A DNA stretch of 64,000 nucleotides from positions 1 to 64,000 of the forward strand of contig VXNK01000080.1 in NCBI GenBank assembly GCA_009840595.1, in the 5' to 3' direction. A program made the position numbers and the translations under genes. This document shows, piece after piece, positions 56,221 through 64,000 of the stretch. Every line of letters begins with the position of its first letter. Position 1 is the stretch's first letter. This DNA is from Rhodospirillaceae bacterium (lineage in GTDB: Bacteria > Pseudomonadota > Alphaproteobacteria > Bin65). The notes beneath the pieces were generated by a model, which worked only from the letters and a program-made list of their open reading frames with translations, did not search any database and was not told the origin of the DNA.

Positions 56221-58308
56221 CTAATGCGCCAGCACCGCTAGCATGAGCAGCGCAACGATGTTGGTGATCTTGATCATCGGGTTGACCGCAGGCCCAGCGG
56301 TGTCCTTGTAGGGATCGCCGACGGTATCGCCCGTCACGGCGGCCTTGTGGGCCTCGCTGCCCTTGCCGCCATGGTTGCCGTCCTCGATGTATTTCTTGGC
56401 ATTGTCCCAGGCGCCGCCGCCGGCGGTCATCGACAGGGCGACGAACAGGCCGGTCGCGATCACACCCAGCAGCATGGCGCCGACGCAGGACAGGGCCGCC
56501 GACTTGCCGCCGATCCCCCAGATCACCAGGAACAACACGATCGGGGAGAGGACCGGTAGCATCGACGGCACGATCATCTCCTTGATCGCGGCCTTGGTGA
56601 GCAGGTCGACGCAACGGCCGTATTCCGGCTTGCCGGTGCCTTCCATGATGCCGTCGATCTCGCGGAACTGGCGGCGCACCTCCATGACGACCGCTCCGGC
56701 GGCCCGGCCGACTGCCGTCATGCCGAGCGCGCCGAACAGGTAGGGCAGCAGGCCGCCGACGATCAGGCCGACCACGACGTACGGATTGGACAGCGCAAAG
56801 TTCACCGTCACGTCCTTGAAGAAAGGCACCTCCGCCGTCTTGAAGTAGGCGATGTCCTGCGTGTAGGCGGCGAACAGGACCAGCGCGCCGAGGCCGGCCG
56901 AACCGATGGCATAGCCCTTGGTTACCGCCTTGGTGGTGTTGCCCACGGCGTCCAGCGCGTCGGTTGTGTTGCGCACCTCTTCTTCCAATTCCGCCATTTC
57001 GGCGATGCCGCCGGCATTGTCGGTGACCGGGCCGTAGGCGTCGAGCGCCACGACCATGCCGGCGAGCGCCAGCATTGCGGTAACGGCAATGGCGATGCCG
57101 AACAAACCGGCCACCAGATAGGTCGCCAGAATGGCCACGCAGATGATGATCGCCGGCAGGGCCGTGGCTTCCATCGAGATGGCGAGGCCCTGGATCACGT
57201 TCGTGGCATGCCCGGTCTCCGAAGATTTGGCGACCGAGCGAACCGGCCGGTAATCCGTGCCGGTGTAGTATTCCGTCACCCAGATGATCAGGCCGGTGAC
57301 GACCAGACCGATCACGGCGCAGACGAACAGGTCCATGCCGGTGAAGGCGGTGCCGCCGGCCTCGAAGGCCGTATCGAAGCCGAGGACGAGTTCGGTGACG
57401 ATGGCGATGCCGACAAGCGACAGGACGGCTGCCGCGATGAAGCCCTTGTAGAGCGCACCCATGATGCTGCCGGACGCGCCGAGCCGGACGAAGTAGGTGC
57501 CGACGATCGAGGCGATGATGCAGACGCCGCCGATCGCGAGCGGATAGATCAGTCCCGCCTGCATGCCGAAGATCAGCGCCAGCACCATGGTGGCGACGAC
57601 GGTCACGGCGTAGGTCTCGAACAGGTCGGCCGCCATGCCGGCGCAGTCGCCGACATTGTCGCCGACATTGTCGGCGATCACGGCCGGGTTGCGCGGATCG
57701 TCTTCCGGAATGCCGGCTTCGACCTTGCCGACCAGATCGGCGCCGACATCGGCGCCCTTGGTGAAGATGCCGCCGCCGAGACGGGCGAAAATCGAGATCA
57801 GGGAAGCGCCGAAGCCGAGCGCCACCAGCGCGTCGACCAGGCCGCGCTGGTCCATGCCCAAAGCGTTCAGGACGAGCAGGTATCCGGCGACCGCCAGCAG
57901 GGCGAGGCCGGCCACCAGCATCCCCGTAACCGCGCCCGCCTGGAAAGCGATCTTCAGCCCCTGGGCAAGCCCCTGGCGCGCCGCTTCGGCCGTTCGGACA
58001 TTGGCCCGGACCGACACATTCATGCCGATATAGCCGGCTGCGCCGGACAGGATGGCGCCAATTGCGAAACCGACGGCAACCCACACGCCGAGCAGCAGGG
58101 CCACGATGATCGCGATTGCGACGCCGGCCACGGCGATCGTCAGATACTGGCGGTTGAGATAGGCCCGCGCGCCTTCCTGAACGGCGGCGGCGATTTCCTG
58201 CATCCTCTCGTTGCCCGCCCCGGCCGACAGCACCATGCGACTGGTGACAATGCCGTAGACGACCGCAAGCAGCGCGCAGACGAGCGCGAAATACGGTACC
58301 CAATCCAT
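56221..58308 (-). CDS. hppA: K+-insensitive proton-pumping membrane pyrophosphatase
   Basis: A 695-residue, ~16-helix H+-PPase that couples pyrophosphate hydrolysis to proton export. The pyrophosphate site appears in [35 protein letters not shown] and in the C-terminal [34 protein letters not shown] has Lys where K+-dependent enzymes have Ala, so it should be K+-independent. It is transcribed leftward, towards the nar operon, with a 140-bp convergent gap containing a short ACCGAA/TTCGGT hairpin. Confidence 0.95.
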   Translation of the reverse strand: MDWVPYFALVCALLAVVYGIVTSRMVLSAGAGNERMQEIAAAVQEGARAYLNRQYLTIAVAGVAIAIIVALLLGVWVAVGFAIGAILSGAAGYIGMNVSVRANVRTAEAARQGLAQGLKIAFQAGAVTGMLVAGLALLAVAGYLLVLNALGMDQRGLVDALVALGFGASLISIFARLGGGIFTKGADVGADLVGKVEAGIPEDDPRNPAVIADNVGDNVGDCAGMAADLFETYAVTVVATMVLALIFGMQAGLIYPLAIGGVCIIASIVGTYFVRLGASGSIMGALYKGFIAAAVLSLVGIAIVTELVLGFDTAFEAGGTAFTGMDLFVCAVIGLVVTGLIIWVTEYYTGTDYRPVRSVAKSSETGHATNVIQGLAISMEATALPAIIICVAILATYLVAGLFGIAIAVTAMLALAGMVVALDAYGPVTDNAGGIAEMAELEEEVRNTTDALDAVGNTTKAVTKGYAIGSAGLGALVLFAAYTQDIAYFKTAEVPFFKDVTVNFALSNPYVVVGLIVGGLLPYLFGALGMTAVGRAAGAVVMEVRRQFREIDGIMEGTGKPEYGRCVDLLTKAAIKEMIVPSMLPVLSPIVLFLVIWGIGGKSAALSCVGAMLLGVIATGLFVALSMTAGGGAWDNAKKYIEDGNHGGKGSEAHKAAVTGDTVGDPYKDTAGPAVNPMIKITNIVALLMLAVLAH

Positions 58309-58552
58309 TTCAGGAATGTCCTCTTCCCAAGATTCTCTTCGCGGAGTCCGTTCGGAGGCCCGGCCAACGCCGGGACTCCACCATATGCGGCTTCCGATGA
58401 AGCCCGGCCCCGTTGCCGGTCATTGCCGGGCGCATGGCCGGCGGATCGATCTCCGACGCGCCTCGGCGCGCACGGCGACGCGGCCGGACAATGCCGAAAC
58501 GATCAAGGGCGAGCAATGTGACAAGTTTGCGGCGCAAGCCTGCACGGGCGGC

Positions 58553-59533
58553 CTAGCGGTGCCGCCATCCGGTTCGCGCGACCGGAACGGGCGCCCCGTC
58601 CCGGTCGAGCACCTGTATGCCTGAGCCCGCCCTCATTCTGCCGATTCGGGTGACGGGCGTTTCCGTTTTCCGGGCGGTCCCCCTGACCGCGTCCCGCCGA
58701 TCCGGCGGCGCCGTAAATGCAAGTTCGTAGTCGTCACCCGCCACGATCCGCTCGGTCTCGGGAAAGGAGGATGCCTCGGCGGCATCGGACCGCGGCACGT
58801 CCGCCAGCAGAATTTCGGCCGCAAGGCCCGACGCCCGGGCCAGATGGCCGAGATCCGCAACCAGCCCGTCGGACACGTCCAGGCACGCGGTCGCGGTGCC
58901 GACCAGGGCCGGACCGAGTTCGACCCGGGGTTCGGGAAGCCGGTAGCGGTCGACGGCAAACCGGCGCTGAGCGGCATCGAGTCCGGTCGCCTCGCCGCGG
59001 CAGACCTGCAGGCCGAGGCCGCCGTCGCCGATCGTTCCCGTGACCCAGACATCATCGCCGGCCGCCGCGCCGCCGCGACGCAGTGGCGGGCCGTGCGCGA
59101 GGCGGCCGATTGCGGTGACCGCGAGCATAGCCGGCCCGGCGCCGCCGACCGTATCGCCGCCGATCAGAGTGACGCCGTAGCGCGCCTGGTCCGCCGCCAG
59201 CCCCCGCGCCATGGCGGCGACCCATTCGTCGTTCCGGTCTTCCGGAATCCGGAGCGCCAGGGTGTAGACCTCCGGCGTCGCGCCCATCGCCGCCAGATCG
59301 GACAGGTTCACCCGCAGCGCCTTTTGCGCGACCCGGTCGGGCGGATCGTCCGGCCGGAAGTGCGTTCCCTCGACAAGAGCGTCGGTCGTGACGATGCGGT
59401 CCGCGCCGTCGGAGACGCCGAACAGGGCGGCATCGTCGGTCAGTCCGAACGCGCCGGACCGGCTGGTCGCCAGGGGCGCAAAATGGCGGGCTATGAGGTC
59501 AAACTCGCCCGACCGGGCGCTTCGCGCCGCCAC
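58553..59533 (-). CDS. thiL: Thiamine-monophosphate kinase
   Basis: A 326-residue ThiL, which makes thiamine diphosphate from the monophosphate with ATP. GEFDLIARHFAPLA is the typical start, LTDDAALF and TTDALVEGTHF hold metal/ATP aspartates, and LIGGDTVGG and CLDVSDGLVADL are later motifs. GTG at 59533 follows the nusB stop by 4 nt with GGAGG upstream; the frame to 59620 is an extension. Conserved alphaproteobacterial neighbour of nusB. Confidence 0.93.
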   Translation of the reverse strand: MAARSARSGEFDLIARHFAPLATSRSGAFGLTDDAALFGVSDGADRIVTTDALVEGTHFRPDDPPDRVAQKALRVNLSDLAAMGATPEVYTLALRIPEDRNDEWVAAMARGLAADQARYGVTLIGGDTVGGAGPAMLAVTAIGRLAHGPPLRRGGAAAGDDVWVTGTIGDGGLGLQVCRGEATGLDAAQRRFAVDRYRLPEPRVELGPALVGTATACLDVSDGLVADLGHLARASGLAAEILLADVPRSDAAEASSFPETERIVAGDDYELAFTAPPDRRDAVRGTARKTETPVTRIGRMRAGSGIQVLDRDGAPVPVARTGWRHR

Positions 59534-59537
59534 GGCC

Positions 59538-60134
59538 TCAGGCCTCCGGCCCGGCCTTGCCTGCCGTCGGAGCGGAATTCCGGATATCCATGGCTTCCGA
59601 CGCTTCGGGTTCTTCGCCAAACTCCCCGGATCTCAGGGTCCGGGCCAGGCGATCGAGCACGCCGTTTACAAAGGCGGGCTCGCGCTTGTCGAAGAAACCC
59701 CTGGCGACATCGACATATTCGGCGATGACGACGCGGGCCGGCGTTTCCACCCGGCCGAGCAGTTCCCAGGCGCCGGCATTGAGCACCGCGACGAGGACGC
59801 GGTCCATCCGCTCCAGCGACCAGTTTTCGGACAGCGACTCCCCGATCATCCGGTTGAGCGCCGCCCGGTCGCCGCAGGCGCCGCGAACGATTTCCTCGAA
59901 CAGCGCCTTGTCGGCGACGGCGGCCGGGCCCGCCTCGCGCATCCGGTGCAGATGGAATTCGTCGACGACGTCGTCCGGCGCGGCATCCGTGGCGCTGAGT
60001 TGATACAGCGCCTGCACGGCTGCAATCCGGGCTTGCGTCCGTCGATCGTGTCGCCGGTCGTGCTGGCGGGCAGCCGGGCGGCCGGACCCGGCCTCGGGAC
60101 GAGCGTCGCTGGTCCCTGCCGGGGCCGCCGCCAT
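59538..60134 (-). CDS. nusB: Transcription antitermination factor NusB
   Basis: A 198-residue NusB, longer than usual because of an Ala/Arg-rich ~30-residue N-terminal tail and an acidic C-terminal tail. The core ARIAAVQALYQLSATD, MDRVLVAVLNAGAWELL, VVIAEYVDVARGF and VNGVLDRLAR is clear. It binds boxA RNA with NusE in rRNA antitermination. Confidence 0.93.
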   Translation of the reverse strand: MAAAPAGTSDARPEAGSGRPAARQHDRRHDRRTQARIAAVQALYQLSATDAAPDDVVDEFHLHRMREAGPAAVADKALFEEIVRGACGDRAALNRMIGESLSENWSLERMDRVLVAVLNAGAWELLGRVETPARVVIAEYVDVARGFFDKREPAFVNGVLDRLARTLRSGEFGEEPEASEAMDIRNSAPTAGKAGPEA

Positions 60135-60138
60135 GGCC

Positions 60139-60573
60139 TCAGGTGCCGGTGAAGCGGCGCTTCACCTCGATCATGCGCAAGCAGGCGACAACGGCGTCGC
60201 GGCCCTTGTTCTTTTGCTTCGGATCGGCCCGGACGACAGCCTGTTCCCGGTTTTCCGTCGTGAGGATGCCGTAGCCGATCGGTGCGCGCTTGTGCAACGC
60301 CAGTTCCTGCAGGCCGCGCGCGCTTTCGGAGCAGACATAGTCGTAGTGGGTGGTTTCGCCGCGAATCACGCAACCCAGAGCCACGAAACCGTCGAACCGG
60401 TCGAGAGCGAAATTGATCGTCGCCGGAATTTCGAACGTGCCCGGCACGTCGATCCGTTCCCAGGTTGCGCCCACCTCGGTCAGCGCCGCTTCGGCGCCCA
60501 GCACCAGCAGGTCGGCGATATCGGTGTAAAACCGCGCCTCGACGATGAGAATGTGGGGCGGACGGGAATTCAT
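60139..60573 (-). CDS. ribH: 6,7-dimethyl-8-ribityllumazine synthase
   Basis: A 144-residue lumazine synthase. ILIVEARFYTDIADLLVLGA, VPGTFEIPATI, ALGCVIRGETTHYDYVCSESARGL and PIGYGILTTENREQA match the family, including the catalytic His of GETxHxD. Joins the RibA/RibD pyrimidine product with the RibB four-carbon unit. Lies 4 nt before nusB and just after ribBA. Confidence 0.95.
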   Translation of the reverse strand: MNSRPPHILIVEARFYTDIADLLVLGAEAALTEVGATWERIDVPGTFEIPATINFALDRFDGFVALGCVIRGETTHYDYVCSESARGLQELALHKRAPIGYGILTTENREQAVVRADPKQKNKGRDAVVACLRMIEVKRRFTGT

Positions 60574-60587
60574 GCGGGCGCCCGGTT

Positions 60588-61763
60588 CTAGTCGGCCGGG
60601 ATCGGCCGGCGTTCGCCGATCGAAAGATCGTAACCGTCCAGACCGATCACGGTGCGGTTGCTGTTGGTCAGGAGGATCATGTCGCGGATGCCGAGATCCG
60701 TCAGTATCTGTGCACCGACGCCGTAGTTGCGCAACTCGCCCTGCGGTCCGTCAGCCTTGTCGCCAACCGATGCGCGGTTTCCCAGATGGCCCGATGTTGC
60801 CAGCGACAAAGGCTCACGGATCAGCACGGCGGCGCCGCGGCCGGCATTACCGATCATGCCCATGGCGCGCTGAAGTTCGCCCGACTTGCCCGTGCCGGCC
60901 TGGTACAGGAGATCGCTGAATACGTTGAGCGCATGCATCCGGACCATGACCGGCGCGCCGTCCGCGACATCGCCCTTGACCAGTGCGATATGCTCGGTGC
61001 CGGAAATCCGGTTGCGGTAAATGATGGCGCGGAAAGTGCCGCCGAAATCCGATGTGAAATCGCCTTCTTCCACCCGCTCGACGATCTTGTCGAAGCGTCG
61101 GCGATAGGCGATCAGATGCTCGATCGATCCGATTTTCAGGCCGTGGAATTGCGCGAAGGCGACCAGTTGGGGCAGCCGCGCCATTGAGCCGTCCTCATCC
61201 ATGATCTCGCAGATCACGCCGGACGCGTGCAGGCCGGCCAGCCGCGCCAGATCGACCGCCGCTTCGGTATGCCCGGTCCGCACCAGCACGCCGCCGTCGC
61301 GCGCGACCAGCGGGAACACATGGCCGGGCGTCGTGATCGCGCTGGCGTCCGACGCCTCGTCGATCGCGACCGCGATGGTGTGCGCCCGGTCATGGGCGGA
61401 GATGCCGGTCGTCACCCCTTCCCGCGCTTCGATCGAAACGGTAAACGCCGTCGAGAACCGGCTGTTGTTCTTCTGGGGCATCAACTGGAGGCCGAGATGG
61501 GCCGCCCGTTCGCCGGTCATGGCGAGGCAGATCAGGCCGCGGCCGAACTTGGCCATGAAATTGATCGTCTCCGGCGTCGCCTTCTCCGCCGGGATGACCA
61601 GGTCGCCTTCGTTCTCCCGGTCCTCGTCGTCGACCAGGATGAACATCTTGCCCTTGCGCGCGTCTTCGATGATCTCCTCGATCGGCGACAGAAAGGCGAG
61701 GTCGTCGGCCGCGCGGCGCACGTCCTGCTTCGAAACCACGCTCAGACGGTCGCGAACGCTCAC
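60588..61763 (-). CDS. ribBA: RibBA: DHBP synthase with degenerate GTP cyclohydrolase II half
   Basis: A 391-residue protein. Residues ~25-225 are an intact 3,4-dihydroxy-2-butanone-4-phosphate synthase: FILVDDEDRENEGDL, SRFSTAFTVSIEAREGVTTGIS, TPGHVFPLVARDGGVLVRTGHTEAAVDL. The C-terminal half follows GTP cyclohydrolase II, but the zinc-binding cysteines are missing (VRMHALNVFSDLLYQ where active enzymes have the Cys-rich motif), as known in many alphaproteobacteria, so another cyclohydrolase must supply the purine-derived branch. GTG start overlapping ribE as GTGA. Confidence 0.92.
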   Translation of the reverse strand: MSVRDRLSVVSKQDVRRAADDLAFLSPIEEIIEDARKGKMFILVDDEDRENEGDLVIPAEKATPETINFMAKFGRGLICLAMTGERAAHLGLQLMPQKNNSRFSTAFTVSIEAREGVTTGISAHDRAHTIAVAIDEASDASAITTPGHVFPLVARDGGVLVRTGHTEAAVDLARLAGLHASGVICEIMDEDGSMARLPQLVAFAQFHGLKIGSIEHLIAYRRRFDKIVERVEEGDFTSDFGGTFRAIIYRNRISGTEHIALVKGDVADGAPVMVRMHALNVFSDLLYQAGTGKSGELQRAMGMIGNAGRGAAVLIREPLSLATSGHLGNRASVGDKADGPQGELRNYGVGAQILTDLGIRDMILLTNSNRTVIGLDGYDLSIGERRPIPAD

Positions 61764-62386
61764 GCCGAAGACTCCCCGCTCGCCGATTCAAAGGCCAACA
61801 TGCGCTGAACGTAGCGCGCCATCAGGTCCACTTCCAGATTGATCGCGCCGCCCTGCTGCAAATCGCCCAAGGTCGTCACGGTCAGCGTGTGCGGAATCAG
61901 GTTTACGAAAAACCGCGTGTCGGCGCCGTCTTTCACCGCATTGACCGTCAGCGAGACGCCGTCCACGGCGACCGAGCCCTTCGGTGCAATGTAGCGGCTG
62001 ACCGCCCGGTCGACGGCGAAACCGAAGACCTCGCTGCCCGATGCCGGTTCGCGCGACTCCACCCGGCCGACCGTATCGACGTGGCCGGCAACGATATGCC
62101 CGCCCAGTTCGTCTTGCGCGCGCAGGGCCCGCTCCAGGTTGATGCGCCGGCCTTCGCGCCAGTCGCCCAGGGTGGTGCAGGAGAGGGTTTCGTCCGACGC
62201 CTGCACGGCAAACCAGTCCGGCCCGGTTTCAACCACTGTCAGGCAGACGCCGCTGCACGCGATCGAGGCGCCGATGGCGACACCGGTCGTGTCGTACGCC
62301 GTGCCGATCTCGAACCGCGTGTCACCGCCGGCCGGCCGCGTGCGGCGGCGGATGCGGCCGATATCGGTTACGATTCCGGTGAACAT
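61760..62386 (-). CDS. ribE: Riboflavin synthase alpha chain
   Basis: A 208-residue two-barrel enzyme that dismutates two lumazines into riboflavin. MFTGIV begins the family; paired motifs ACSGVCLTV and AVDGVSLTVN, LGGHIVAGHVDTVG and NLIPHTLTVTTLG mark the two repeats. ATG at 62386 overlaps the end of ribD by 19 nt. Confidence 0.95.
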   Translation of the reverse strand: MFTGIVTDIGRIRRRTRPAGGDTRFEIGTAYDTTGVAIGASIACSGVCLTVVETGPDWFAVQASDETLSCTTLGDWREGRRINLERALRAQDELGGHIVAGHVDTVGRVESREPASGSEVFGFAVDRAVSRYIAPKGSVAVDGVSLTVNAVKDGADTRFFVNLIPHTLTVTTLGDLQQGGAINLEVDLMARYVQRMLAFESASGESSA

Positions 62387-63504
62387 GGGCCGTCCTTCGC
62401 CAGGTCGCCGCACGCATGCCCGTCGCGATGCCAGATTTCCAGCAGATCGTCGCCGCAGGCCTCGCGGGAATGCAAGCGCCATGCGGCGGCGTCGGTCAGG
62501 CGATCGAGGCCGAGTTCGCCGACCGCCGGCCGGGCGTCGCTGCCCAGCACTGCGCCAGCGCGAAACCAGTAAAGCCGGTCGACGAGACTGGTACACATCA
62601 GGCTTGCGGCCACCTGCCCGCCGCCTTCGACCAACACATCGTTCAACCCCTCACCGCCGAGCGCGGCGGCAACGATATTCGGATCGGGCCGGCCCGTGCT
62701 GTCGGCAACAACGGAAAACCGGCGGACCGGCGTTGCCGCCGGCGCTTGCCCAGCGGTCGAAAACTGCCAAACGGGGTGTTCGGCCGCGGTTTGGACCAAG
62801 CGGCAGTCCGCTGGCAGCCGGGCCTGCGAATCGAGGACGATGCGACGGGTTTGCCGCGTGACGCCGGGCAGGCGGCAGGTGAGCAGCGGATCGTCTGCCA
62901 GCGCGGTGCCGATGCCGATTATGACGGCGTCGTGCACCGCGCGCAGTGCGTGCCCGCGCGCCCGGGCCAACGGGCCGGTGATCCACTGGCTGTCGCCGCC
63001 AGCCGTCGCGATGCGCCCGTCCAGGCCGGTTGCCAGCTTGAGCGAGAAACGCGGGCGCCCTGCCCGCTGACGCATGAGATAGCCGCCGAGATTCTCGGCG
63101 GCTTCTTCTGCACAAATGCCATTCGTTACTGCGATTTCGCTCTGCTTGAGCAGGGCCAATCCCTGTCCGGCGACGCGGCTGTCCGGATCGCCCAGTGCGG
63201 TCACGACACGCGCAACGCCGGCCTCGATCAGGGCGTCGGCGCAGGGCGGTGTGCGGCCGCTATGGGCGCAGGGCTCCAGGGTGACATAGGCGGTGGCTCC
63301 TCGAGCCGCAGCACCGGCCCGGCGCAGCGCTTCGGTTTCCGCATGCGGCCGTCCGCCCGGCTGCGTCCAGCCGCGCCCGACGACGCAGCCGTCCTTGACC
63401 AGGACGCAACCGACCGATGGATTGGGCGCGGTCGTGCCGAGGCCTCGCCGGCCCAAGGCCAGCGCCGTCTTCATCCAGCGGCGGTCTGCGGCGCCGTCGC
63501 TCAA
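62368..63504 (-). CDS. ribD: Bifunctional pyrimidine deaminase/reductase RibD
   Basis: A 378-residue protein. The N-terminal deaminase has zinc motifs HAETEAL and [11 protein letters not shown]; the C-terminal NADPH-dependent reductase has [24 protein letters not shown] and [13 protein letters not shown]. Together they perform the second and third steps of the purine-derived branch of riboflavin synthesis. TTG start overlapping nrdR as TTGA. Confidence 0.95.
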   Translation of the reverse strand: MSDGAADRRWMKTALALGRRGLGTTAPNPSVGCVLVKDGCVVGRGWTQPGGRPHAETEALRRAGAAARGATAYVTLEPCAHSGRTPPCADALIEAGVARVVTALGDPDSRVAGQGLALLKQSEIAVTNGICAEEAAENLGGYLMRQRAGRPRFSLKLATGLDGRIATAGGDSQWITGPLARARGHALRAVHDAVIIGIGTALADDPLLTCRLPGVTRQTRRIVLDSQARLPADCRLVQTAAEHPVWQFSTAGQAPAATPVRRFSVVADSTGRPDPNIVAAALGGEGLNDVLVEGGGQVAASLMCTSLVDRLYWFRAGAVLGSDARPAVGELGLDRLTDAAAWRLHSREACGDDLLEIWHRDGHACGDLAKDGPCSPES

Positions 63505-63977
63505 TCTTCGACCGCCGGTTCCTCTTCCCGCTCGCCCAGGCTGCCGAGGAACTGCTCGAAATCCCTGGCTTCGCGGAAGTTCTTGTAGACCGAGGCGAAG
63601 CGGACGTAAGCGACCTGGTCGAGGCCGGCGAGCGCCTCCATCACAAGCTCGCCGATATGCTTGGCGGGAATGTCCGATTCGCCGGAACTCTCCAGCCGGC
63701 GGGTGATCGAATTGACGATCCGGTCGATCCGGTCTTCCTCGATCGGCCGCTTGCGCAGAGCGATGGAGAGCGAGCGGAACAGCTTGTCGCGATCGAACGG
63801 CACGCGCTGTCCGTTCTTCTTGACCACCACGAGATCGCGGAGCTGCACCCGCTCGAACGTCGTGAATCGCGAGCCGCAGGACGCGCAGAACCGGCGGCGC
63901 CGGATCGACGAGCCGTCCTCGGTCGGCCGCGAATCCTTGACCTGGGTGTCGTCACCTCCGCAGAACGGACAGCGCAT
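63501..63977 (-). CDS. nrdR: Transcriptional repressor NrdR
   Basis: A 158-residue zinc-ribbon/ATP-cone repressor of ribonucleotide reductase genes. [20 protein letters not shown] and [17 protein letters not shown] form the zinc ribbon; [16 protein letters not shown] begins the ATP-cone. ATG preceded by AAGGAGA. First gene in the window of the leftward nrdR-rib-nusB-thiL block; glyA often lies upstream in related genomes, but the window ends here. Confidence 0.96.
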   Translation of the reverse strand: MRCPFCGGDDTQVKDSRPTEDGSSIRRRRFCASCGSRFTTFERVQLRDLVVVKKNGQRVPFDRDKLFRSLSIALRKRPIEEDRIDRIVNSITRRLESSGESDIPAKHIGELVMEALAGLDQVAYVRFASVYKNFREARDFEQFLGSLGEREEEPAVED

Positions 63978-64000
63978 GGCCCCTCTCCTTTTCGACCCCC

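Noticed and set aside
56177-58303. 708-codon alternative minus frame over hppA
   Set aside because: A frame-shifted shadow of the pyrophosphatase, Arg/Gly-rich.

Overview
The window reads as chromosomal DNA of a GC-rich alphaproteobacterium, probably Rhodospirillales-like. The best evidence is the right-hand end, where nrdR-ribD-ribE-ribBA-ribH-nusB-thiL lie head to tail, followed by a membrane pyrophosphatase (hppA); this order is typical of the class. RibBA has a degenerate cyclohydrolase II half. Frequent 4-nt start/stop overlaps and GTG/TTG starts fit a GC-rich genome, and they leave many long antisense shadow frames, which are omitted.

Region 1 (about 0.6-15.2 kb) is an accessory island. 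Its main element is a compact cassette at 1.5-6.4 kb. One leftward operon encodes an acyl-carrier-like protein, an XRE repressor, an ImmA/IrrE metallopeptidase, a thymidylate-synthase-like protein, a protein resembling phage DNA-base hypermodification enzymes (with an AT-hook), and a MazG-type nucleotide pyrophosphohydrolase. A phosphopantetheinyl transferase gene converges on it, and a dCTP-deaminase/dUTPase-fold protein with a C-terminal membrane helix lies just beyond. A sigma70-like promoter covered by a perfect inverted repeat precedes the operon. Together these genes suggest nucleotide or DNA-base modification using a carrier-bound group, released by cleavage of the repressor. That is inference, and it is the most novel item in the window. 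Further right are a zinc-hook AAA/ABC-type ATPase, an AT-rich gene with a HEPN-like RxxxxH motif, and a zinc-ribbon protein. A diverged direct repeat brackets these genes (6.57 and 13.76 kb), and broken integrase and fibronectin-III debris follows.

Region 2 (15.6-32.3 kb) holds an aromatic or tryptophan-type catabolic set (OYE-like oxidoreductase, PobA-like hydroxylase, 3-hydroxyanthranilate dioxygenase, RidA/aminomuconate-deaminase-like protein), then smpB, a sterol-desaturase-like protein, an SDR, a complete branched-chain-amino-acid-type ABC importer, a DJ-1/PfpI protein and a two-gene RND efflux system.

Region 3 (32.6-44.4 kb) holds a pentapeptide-repeat protein, a gamma-carbonic-anhydrase-like protein, and a leftward meta-cleavage operon (hpaF, hpaE-like dehydrogenase, LigA, LigB, class II aldolase, PanE-like, MetE-like). 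Opposite it lie hpaG-like and hpaR-like genes, with a palindromic candidate operator in the divergent gap. A second MetE-like gene follows, then a gene with an in-frame TGA that reads as a UGSC-family selenoprotein, and its companion gene.

Region 4 (44.6-56.1 kb) is a respiratory nitrate reductase locus: a Crp/Fnr regulator divergent from narK1-narK2-narG-narH-narJ-narI-parvulin, with an FNR/FixK-type box between them.

Region 5 (56.2-64 kb) is the hppA, thiL, nusB, riboflavin and nrdR block. No rRNA, tRNA, CRISPR array or complete insertion sequence was recognised.
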